Source: Brachionus rotundiformis
Lineage: Eukaryota > Rotifera > Eurotatoria > Ploima > Brachionidae
Assembly (NCBI GenBank): GCA_016802295.1
Contig: JAESIW010000135.1
Span: forward strand, 138,443 to 202,442
Length of the DNA: 64,000 bases
Direction: 5' to 3'
The notes under the pieces were generated by a model that was given only the letters and a program-made list of their open reading frames with translations, had not been told where the DNA came from and did no database searches. Below are positions 56,770-64,000 of the stretch, piece by piece; position 1 is the first letter of the stretch, and each line of letters starts with the position of its first letter. A program made the translations under genes and the position numbers.

Positions 56770-56917
56770 TTTAAAAAAGACTTCGTTATAACCGAGTCCG
56801 TTATATCCGTAAAAAATAACATTATAAAGATTGTTGTTTTACAATCTATTGAATTTTTTTTCGCTATAACCGATTTTTCGTTATAAGCGTTTTCGCTTTA
56901 ACCGAACTTGACTGTAT
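56770..56917. repeat. Probable end of a pogo/Tigger-like DNA element
   Basis: Reading inward from 56917 on the minus strand the sequence begins TACAGTCAAGTTCGGTTAAA and repeats a CGTTATAACCGA-type motif several times (near 56784, 56800, 56870 and 56885). An end starting CAGT...CGGTTA with internal repeats of this type is typical of Tc1/pogo-superfamily elements with a TA target. The matching other end was not found. Confidence 0.4.
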
Positions 56918-57190
56918 CTTAAAAAATGTAAAATTGGCTTAATTAGAAACTTTTCGGATAAATAAATTATTGCTTTTATAATTCTTTTACAAAATAATAA
57001 CATCTATCAACTTAAGAGAGAATATTAATATGATAATATTCAACAACATAGGTAACTAGTTTCTGAGAATGTTAGTGGTAAAGATAAATTACTGGATAGG
57101 TATCTAAAATTCATTTAAAGCTATAAATAATATATAATAATTTAATTAAAAATTTATTAATTAAGGAACAATATAATAAAAAAAAATTAA

Positions 57191-60144
57191 TTATTTCCTG
57201 CTATTTATTGTTTTTATCGTTTCGTAGATTAAGTCGCAGGCTTTTTTGTGTTTGGACCAATTTTTCACTTGACACTCGCGCCTACAATACCATTCATTTT
57301 GGCATCGTGAGCATCTTTTTGGCGCTGGTTGGCCACATTCGGCACATTTAGCCGGCTCGTCAATCAATGATTCCAATACCTCATTGCTAAATGTCTCTGT
57401 CCATCGCTTTGCTTTTTCTTGTATCTCTTTATCATCTGGATTCAAAACTGTCTCTGCTTGACTTTTGGCCAAATCTTTCCATTTACCTCTGTATCTAGCC
57501 ACAATGCCTTCATAAATCTCTGCCACTGGTTCAATAATTAGATCAGACTTGTACGCAGGTGCCTCGCTGATGGCTAATTGTTCTAAAAATCGCTGCAAAT
57601 GAGCCAGATTAGGAATTTGGTCAATGACTATTTCGTTCAAATGGCTTCTCAGTTTAAGAACCTGATTTTTTCTAAACTCAGTGTAGTCATATTTTTGAAG
57701 ACACTGAGGGTTAAGTAGAAGTTCATACAAAGAAATCCATATTTGACCCTCGATTTTGGTCAGTTGAAACCTATCATTAGCGGTGATAGGTTTCCATTTG
57801 TTCTCAATGTACTTGAACAGTTTACCATCTTGGTCTGTTTTGGACCAAAGAGATACATCAATTGATTGAACCAGTATCATGACAAAGTCATGCTTGTTAA
57901 GAATACGATTGGTCACGCCGAATGGAAGGCTACAATTTAATTACAATTAAAAAAAAAATAGATTCATTTATTTATTTTACTTAGTAAGATTATCAATTAT
58001 ATATCGTAAAATTGAATATAGTTTCATAACTATCTCGAATTGAATCTTTCGATTTTGTTCACTTAGCTCTTTGAGAGGGTCATCTGACTGCTGGTTATCT
58101 TCTATACTTTTAATTTTTGCTCTACTTGCTTCTCGATCAAGTTGAAAGCTATATATTTAAGAATTATAAATTATTTTTATTTAATATTTATTAAGCTAAA
58201 GAATAATTTTATCTTTTATTAAATGTTTTGCTTTAAAAAATTAGATATCTTTTTTAAATTCAACCTAAAGTGTCTCTTTATCTCAATAGTTGAAAATAAT
58301 TAATACCAAAGTATTTTAAAATTTGATATTATTCAGTTAAACTTCATTAATTTTATAAAAAATAAAGCATAAATAGTACTTAATTAACTAATTAAATATT
58401 TTTTAATATTAACACTAGTTAACTTAATTATCTAAAATAATTTTATCATGCGATTCTAATTTCAAACAAAAATTACTGCATGGTTATTATAAGAAAAAAA
58501 TTCACATTTATTAACTTAATAAATTTTCTTTTAAATTATTTAAAACGACAATCTATTTGGTATTAAATAAATATCTAATAAATCACTTGTTTACTTAATT
58601 GAACAAAAAAATTATTAAAATTTAATATTAGAGGATTCTAATTTCAAACAAAGAATTATTGCATGGTTATTAATGGAACAAGAAGGCAAAGCAAATCCAA
58701 CACAAAAACAGCCACACATGATAAAACCATGTCAATCAATGATATAATGCGTAGTGATTTTGATAAAATAATTCTCAAGTTATTCAATTGAATAATTAAA
58801 ACATGTTTTTTTTTGCAATGTAAGTGAATATTTACCATGCTATTTTTAATACAATTTTTCAAAAAATAAACTTATAAAATAAGTTGTGTGAAATTTGGTA
58901 AAATAGAACAAAACGTTATGTTAAAAAAATGTTATTACTTTATTTTCCATAGTTGTTCTGTAAATACAACAAAATTGATGGTTCCATTAGCTGTCCGCAA
59001 AATCTCCAAAAAATTTCCCAAGCTCAAATTTCTTCTTAATTTGCAGAGTTTTCCAAGTAAGTTGTAAAAAAAACGACCAATGTTGCACCATGATGCATTT
59101 ACAGAACAAGTATTTAACTTTTGGAAAAAAAATTTTTTTACATTTTGTTTTTCCTCTATTGTACCAAATTTTACAAAACCATAAAATATGCAATATATTA
59201 TGGGACAATGAAAAGATTGCTTTAACTAATTGTTTATTTAACTATATAATTTGAGCATAAATAATAATATAAAAGAGTTTCTTATATAGTGAATCAAATA
59301 CGTTGTCAATTTAAAAAAATTTCAAGATTATCAACTTAATAAATTTTCTGTTTAATTATTTAAAACGGCAATCTATTTCTTATTAAATAAATATCTAATA
59401 AATCACTTGTTTACTTAATTGAACAAGAAAATTATTAAAACTAAATATTAGAAGTTTATATCATTAAATTTGAAAAAATTTCATATAACACAAATAAATA
59501 AATAAGCTTACTTTCTTATCTGGTTTGTCATTTTTCGTTGTATATAATCAATTAGATCATAAATGGAGTCTTCCATTGATTGAACTACTTCTGAATGATA
59601 AAGAACTGTCTCCAATATATTGACTAGTGTAGCCTCGTGATAAAGCTATGCAAGCATGAGGTTAAATTTTTAAATTTATTAAATAAAGTCTAAATATTTA
59701 CAATAAGATAAATAATGAAGGAATTTTTTGGTTTAAAGTCAATTTTGAACAGTTGGGAGAATATTTTTTCGTTCCAGAGCTCTATGGTGATCAGTTCATG
59801 GATCAAAATTGGCATCTGAATAGTTTTTATTAGTAATATTTAAATTATTAATTATTTTTAATAAAAAATACCTTTTCAAAAGTAACCAAAGAATCTTTCA
59901 CATACTCGGTCTCATTAGCCGAGGCGCTAATTATTGCTTGCATGTTAAGTTTTTCGAGGAATTCATGCTGATTAGACCATCTGAGAAACAAAGCTCACAA
60001 ATAAAATAAAATAAAACATTTCTTTATATAGGGATACTTTTTAGATCCAATATCTTCAATGGAAAATGTTTGTAGCGACTGAACGTACCATTCAACTTCA
60101 GTTGGTAGCAATACGCTTCCTTGGGACGGGTTTTCTGATGCCAT
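57191..60144 (-). CDS. ZMYND10: ZMYND10, dynein-arm assembly factor
   Basis: Six exons read right to left (60038-60144, 59872-59980, 59702-59815, 59512-59645, 57981-58148, 57191-57929) encode 456 residues, close to the 440 of vertebrates. The protein is cytoplasmic and helps pre-assemble ciliary dynein arms with LRRC6 and chaperones. A helical armadillo-like body contains conserved pieces such as W-S-N-Q-H-E-F-L-E-K-L-N-M-Q-A-I and L-P-N-L-A-H-L-Q-R-F-L. The C-terminus is a MYND zinc finger: C-A-E-C-G-Q-P-A-P-K-R-C-S-R-C-Q, then W-Y-C-R-R-E-C-Q, W-S-K-H-K-K-A-C, with all eight ligands present. Intron 4 is 1.36 kb and filled with repeats. The others are 47-62 nt, except one of about 57. A single copy implies motile cilia in the organism. 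Confidence 0.93.
58540..58650 (+). repeat. Direct repeat in ZMYND10 intron 4, copy 1
   Basis: About 110 bp matching 59343-59455, with TTAAAACG-A-CAATCTATTT and CTAATAAATCACTTGTTTAC in both. A shorter unit (GATTCTAATTTCAAACAAA, then GCATGGTTATTA) also occurs twice, at 58453 and 58633. Confidence 0.75.
58885..59185. repeat. MITE-like inverted repeat in ZMYND10 intron 4
   Basis: The ends are imperfectly complementary over about 30 bp: GTGAAATTTGGTAAAATAGA near 58888 against the complement of CTATTGTACCAAATTTTAC near 59157. The unit lies between the two direct repeat copies, as if it had inserted between them or had been duplicated with them. Confidence 0.5.
59343..59455 (+). repeat. Direct repeat in ZMYND10 intron 4, copy 2
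   Basis: Partner of 58540-58650. Confidence 0.75.
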
Positions 60145-60804
60145 TTTTTTTTGTAATTAATTCATTCAAAGTTAATTATTTTATTGAACATTAATTTATA
60201 TTAAAGCCAGGGTCAAAAGTATTTAATTTTCCCATCACCATGGTTACCAAGCGAACAAACTTGTGCCAAAAAATGTCTTATAGCAAAAAATTTTCCCATT
60301 TTATAATTTATTATAAGTTATGAGTTTGAACTCAAATTAATTTTGCCAAATAAATTATTAACCATGTTTATAATGCGTAATTTGATGCAATTTAATTTTC
60401 AAGACAATTTTCAAAATAATTTTGGTAAATTTTATTTCATACGCCGATGGTTTTTGAGCGCAAATATACCCAAAAAAATCAATCATAACAAAACAAAGCA
60501 TATTCACTTCAGCGAAAAAGAATTTTTTTTTGGGTTAAGAGAGCTGATAAGAAAATTCTTTAATTTTCCAAGTTGAAATTTATCTGATCTTACCTCGTAT
60601 ATTCAAATTATGCTTTTTAATAAAAAGCAAACTTTATTTTTTTCTCTAATCTCACCATACTGAAATCATAATAATTTATAAATTCAAAAAGCGCTTGAGA
60701 TACCTTGTTTTATATAGCTTTAACCATTTTGCACTTTTTCTATAAAAATAATCATATGAAAATAAAGTCTAGTCTTTTTTTATGATATTAATTAATGGAC
60801 TAAA
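60145..60804. other. Divergent intergenic region between ZMYND10 and the ZnT-like gene
   Basis: Both neighbours are transcribed away from it, so it should hold two promoters. A 77-codon frame at 60343 is lysine- and phenylalanine-rich and not convincing as a gene. Confidence 0.5.
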
Positions 60805-62372
60805 ATGGTAAAGACAAGGATCAAACTACTGCTAAGATCAGTTTTATTGCTTTCGTGTGCTCTGACCGTTTTGAATTTCGGTGCTGGTGTGATGTGCCAT
60901 TCTTCGGTCATTGCTCTCACGGCTCTCATCAATTTTTCACAATTTAACTTCTACTTGATTAAAGCCAGACTCTTGGTAGTATTTTATTCTATTTTATTTT
61001 CAAAAAAGAGATAATTTTTTTTAAGACTTTGAAAAAAAAGAACAATTCCAATTCTTCTAGGATTGGAATTTTGGTTGATTTAATCAGCAGTATTTTTGTG
61101 TGTGCAGTTTGTTTTTCGACGCTGATCAAATCGGTGCAAAAATTGCTTGGTAAATTTTACCATGGTTGAATTTCGTTTACCTAATTTAGTATCAAGGCCA
61201 CCATTCTATCCACAACATAGATGAAAGCAAAGACCAGTTGCACCATGTGCACACACTTTTTGGTTTCAGGTTCAAAGAAACACTGATGGTCAGCTGTGGG
61301 GTGTTTACATTCGCTGGTGATTTTTTGATATTTTTGATATTTTTAGGTAATTAAAATATTATTTAAATAATAAATAGATTAATATTTTCTAAACCAAGCT
61401 TTGAACTGGCATCAAAATCAAACCAATTTAAGCGATACATCGTTGATACCAGAGGAGGCTTTTCGCAAGGCTCACGATTCAAAGTCGTTCGAGCCCTTTA
61501 ATGATATCAAGCTGAAAAAAGAAAATTGTATCCTTATAATACGTAAGTAATTAAATGATAAAATTTAAAATTAAAAATAAATACAAGTCTAAAATTTATT
61601 TCTTTTAATTAGATAAAAAAAATTTGATTTTAAGATTAATACTTTTTGTTAATAGCAAGCGATTTGGTCAAGTGTAAAAAAAAGTTTTTGGACACAGTAG
61701 TTCTATTCATTGGATCATTATCAACAATATTATGCGCCTTTCTAAACAGTCTTGATTCTCATATTCACCAAGAGCTGGACCATGCTGAATTTAACCACAC
61801 TCATGCCAATGAATCACACCACCATGAAGATATTCACTATTCAAATCATGTTAAAGGTGCCTTTGACTTTTTCATTATCAATATTGACCCTATTTTATCC
61901 ATTGTTATGGTTGTTTTGTATATATATTTCTTTGGTGCCATTCTAAAAGTGTCTTGTCTTATTTTGTCCCAAGCAGTGCCAATTTACATTGACATGCAAA
62001 AAGTAAAATCAGACTTGATGCTAGAAATACCGAATATAGTTAATATCCACAATCTTCATTTGTACGAGTTCAACCCATTCCATTTGTGCATTTCAATGCA
62101 CTTTGTCATCGAAGATGACAATTCAGCCTCACAAACTGAACAAATAAGTCGCGTATCGAACCAAATAACAGACTTTTTTCATGATAAGTTTTTTATTTTT
62201 AGAGTTATCCTACAGCCTGAAGTTGTACAAGTAAAATTTAAAAATTAGATAAAACTATTTTTTTTATAATTTTTTTTTTCAGAATTATGATAAAAATTTG
62301 CATCACGAACTTGATTGTTTTTTGGAAAGTGATTGCACTAATTTGTGCGAGACTAAAATCTGTCCTCATTAA
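60805..62372 (+). CDS. Divergent cation-diffusion-facilitator (ZnT1-like) membrane protein
   Basis: Six exons (60805-60975, 61026-61149, 61197-61346, 61399-61542, 61656-62230, 62283-62372) encode 417 residues with consistent phases. There are about six hydrophobic segments: TM1-2 around 8-50, TM3 and TM4 before and after the short basic loop, TM5 at F-L-D-T-V-V-L-F-I-G-S-L, TM6 at D-P-I-L-S-I-V-M-V-V. TM6 and the cytosolic C-terminal domain (S-Q-A-V-P-I-Y-I-D-M, H-N-L-H-L-Y-E) read like ZnT1/ZnT10. The loop between TM5 and TM6 is His-rich. The HxxxD pairs of TM2 and TM5 that bind zinc in ZnTs are not visible: the matching places read S-S-V-I-A-L-T-A-L-I-N-F and F-L-D-T-V-V-L-F-I-G. It may be a non-transporting or re-specialised member. 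The acceptor of exon 3 (TATCAAG/GC) was set by phase. Confidence 0.72.
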
Positions 62373-62529
62373 TTGTTACCAGCTTAATTTACCAAGAAAT
62401 GTAAAGAAAAACGTGTACATTTTTGCTTGAGATAACAATTTTTTTAGTTTAGATTACTTTATTAAATAAATAATTTTAGAAATTAATTTTTTTTTAAAAG
62501 TGATTATCATTTCAATTTTTTTAAATTTT

Positions 62530-63300
62530 AATTTCAAGGTTAATCAACAGGCTAGTGACCTTGTCATAAAGACCGATTAACACTTCATTTATTTAAATGA
62601 TATATTACAAATTTTTCAAAGTAGAAATAATAAAATAAATAAAATTTTCTATAAAATTATTTAAAAAAGCAAAAAATCCGAATATTTAAATTAAATTTTT
62701 TGAATTTTTTTACTAAATCTGAGAAAATTAGATTAATATTATTAAAAATTGAATGCTTAAATGTTGTAAATTTCAACATTGATCTCTTGATCACAATGCA
62801 ATTTATAAGTCTTGAGTAGAAAAATCCAAAAGTTTTTTCACCATTTACTGATTTAGATGTTGGTTCTATCAGATTCTCACTGTTCCTTAAATTATATTTA
62901 AAATTTCTCGAGTCATTCTTTTTTAAATTCTGCCTCAGATTTTCAGGAGAATAATGAAAATAAAGTGTCTTATAAGCAAATGATAACATTCTATCTAGTA
63001 TTCTATGTTGAAATGCATATAGGCCATACTTTTCAAAGAAGTTATTAATATCGTTAAAGTTATTTGATTCAAATTTGAACTTAAACAATTTAAATAAAGA
63101 TAAATAATAACTCTTTGCCAATTTAATTATTGCCTCTTTTGAGAAATAGCACAAGAGAGTCGAGCAATAGTCAAAATAAGGTAATATAAACGTCTTAAAA
63201 AACTGTATTTTTACAGAAGTTGACAGATAGAATAGTCTCTTAATGCTAAATAATTTTTTATTCACAACTAATGAGGTACTACAAGCAAAATGGAAAAATG
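62530..63300 (-). mobile_element. LINE copy (family 1): thumb, C-terminus and 3' UTR
   Basis: The longest family 1 copy here. Minus-strand frame 62657-63265 has 202 codons: L-F-S-I-K-R-L-F-Y-L-S, F-F-K-T-F-I-L-P-Y-F-D-Y-C, F-Q-H-R-I-L-D-R-M-L-S-F-A-Y-K and K-T-F-G-F-F-Y-S-R-L-I-N. The 3' UTR ends with the GTTAATCGG ... TTGATTAACC pair at 62536-62581, followed on the minus strand by an A-rich tail. The frame breaks above 63265. Confidence 0.85.
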
Positions 63301-63639
63301 TATTTGACGCATAAACAAAAAAAATTAAGTAATGTACTAATATTTAGTGATTAAAGCATACAAAAATAAGTCTCGCATAAAAATAAACAAGTTAAGAGTA
63401 AAAAACATTTATAGCATAAAGCAAATATAATATAATCAATATTCAAAGCTGATTTGGTCTTTGGTGGTCGACCACGTCTTTTTTTAAATTAAATTTCTTC
63501 AGTATTAAAAAGCTTAACATTTTCTTTACGTTTAGGTAAACGACCTCTTCTTTTTTTTTGGTTCAACAGCTTCTGAATTTAAAACGACCAGATAAACAAC
63601 TTGGTTAAGATGATAGTTGCATCAGTAACTTGAGTCATT
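63301..63639 (-). other. Stretch with AT-hook-like codons inside the LINE region
   Basis: On the minus strand (about 63440-63565) a frame reads K-K-R-R-G-R-L-P-K-R-K and, after an in-frame stop, K-K-R-R-G-R-P-P-K-T-K. R-G-R-P is the AT-hook core, so two AT-hook-like copies lie here. The stretch separates two pieces of LINE reverse transcriptase that should be closer together, so it may be an insertion. No gene can be supported. Confidence 0.35.
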
Positions 63640-63900
63640 TCAGATACTAGAGCTCTTATAGAAAAGTTTTGATGAAATGTATTTTCTTTTCAGTAAACCT
63701 AAAAGATCATACAATAGGTTTTTGACCAATTTATATCAACCTTGTTAAAATAACACCGATCACTAAGATAGTGAATGGTACCCGAAAAATTTTTCAAAAC
63801 ACTATCTAAGTCCTTATCAGAGTGACTGATCGTAGTGTCATCAGCATACATTTTTATGTCAAATTTCCTTAAGAGACAAGGAAAAGTCAATAAAAAGTGA
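63640..63900 (-). pseudogene. LINE reverse-transcriptase palm fragment
   Basis: Minus-strand frame 63699-63890 contains K-M-Y-A-D-D-T-T-I-S, the YADD catalytic motif of non-LTR reverse transcriptases, followed by D-L-D-S-V-L-K-N and the N-W-S-K-T-Y-C-M-I-F motif that precedes the thumb. It is probably the upstream part of the copy at 62530-63300. The window ends soon after, so its 5' extent is unknown. Confidence 0.8.
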
Positions 63901-64000
63901 TAAGGTAGTAAGTTTCTTTTCTTTGGCTAAATTCAATAAAAAAATTTAAAGCCTTTGTTAAAAAAAAATTATATGATAAAATTAATTTTGTGCTATTTTT

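Noticed and set aside
60343..60576. 77-codon ORF between ZMYND10 and the ZnT-like gene
   Set aside because: Composition is biased to F, N and K and it lies in the presumed double promoter region. No support for coding.
32..64000. CRISPR arrays, bacterial operons or defence systems
   Set aside because: The sequence is plainly eukaryotic with spliced genes. The tandem repeats seen are two-copy duplications without spacers.

Overview
The window is a 64 kb piece of a nuclear genome from a small, very AT-rich animal. The genes use canonical GT-AG introns, most only 48-60 nt long, and the proteins are clearly metazoan: two non-lysosomal glucosylceramidases, a fibrinogen-domain protein, RCC1, proteasome beta-1, DDI1, Canopy, lysophosphatidic acid phosphatase ACP6, the cilia factor ZMYND10 and a ZnT-type transporter. 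ZMYND10 implies motile cilia. Base composition, compact introns and the non-LTR retroelement style would fit a rotifer such as Brachionus, but this is inference and another AT-rich lophotrochozoan is possible.

Layout. 0.3-5.5 kb is a transposon graveyard: a retroelement tail, a DDE element with about 560-bp terminal inverted repeats, and a patchwork of a P-loop GTPase fragment, a GBA2 exon pseudogene and a Helitron remnant. 6.8-8.6 kb is a leucine-rich-repeat gene. 8.8-16.9 kb is a tandem pair of GBA2-like genes that share near-identical blocks inside otherwise diverged sequence. 19.2-21.5 kb is a secreted fibrinogen-related gene (minus strand) with a retroelement fragment in its first intron. 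26.4-27.7 kb is a prostaglandin-reductase-like gene. 29-31 kb holds LINE fragments. 31.4-32.9 kb is RCC1, intronless and GC-rich, unlike everything around it. 34.7-37.9 kb is a LINE copy split by a hAT element with a perfect 8-bp target duplication. 39.1-47.9 kb holds PSMB6 and then DDI1, whose 6.4-kb intron contains two unrelated-looking two-TM genes on opposite strands. 48.3-51.6 kb has CNPY3/4 and ACP6, convergent with stop codons 41 bp apart. 52.2-57 kb is retroelement, tRNA-like, Tc1-like and inverted-repeat debris. 57.2-60.1 kb is ZMYND10 (minus). 60.8-62.4 kb is a divergent ZnT-like gene. The window ends in another LINE.

Multigene work is limited to housekeeping themes: DDI1 and PSMB6 both act in ubiquitin-proteasome turnover, and they are adjacent on the same strand (227 bp between stop and start). 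Exon models were joined by hand using splice consensus, reading phase and family alignment from memory. All multi-exon totals are divisible by three. No database or transcript evidence was available.
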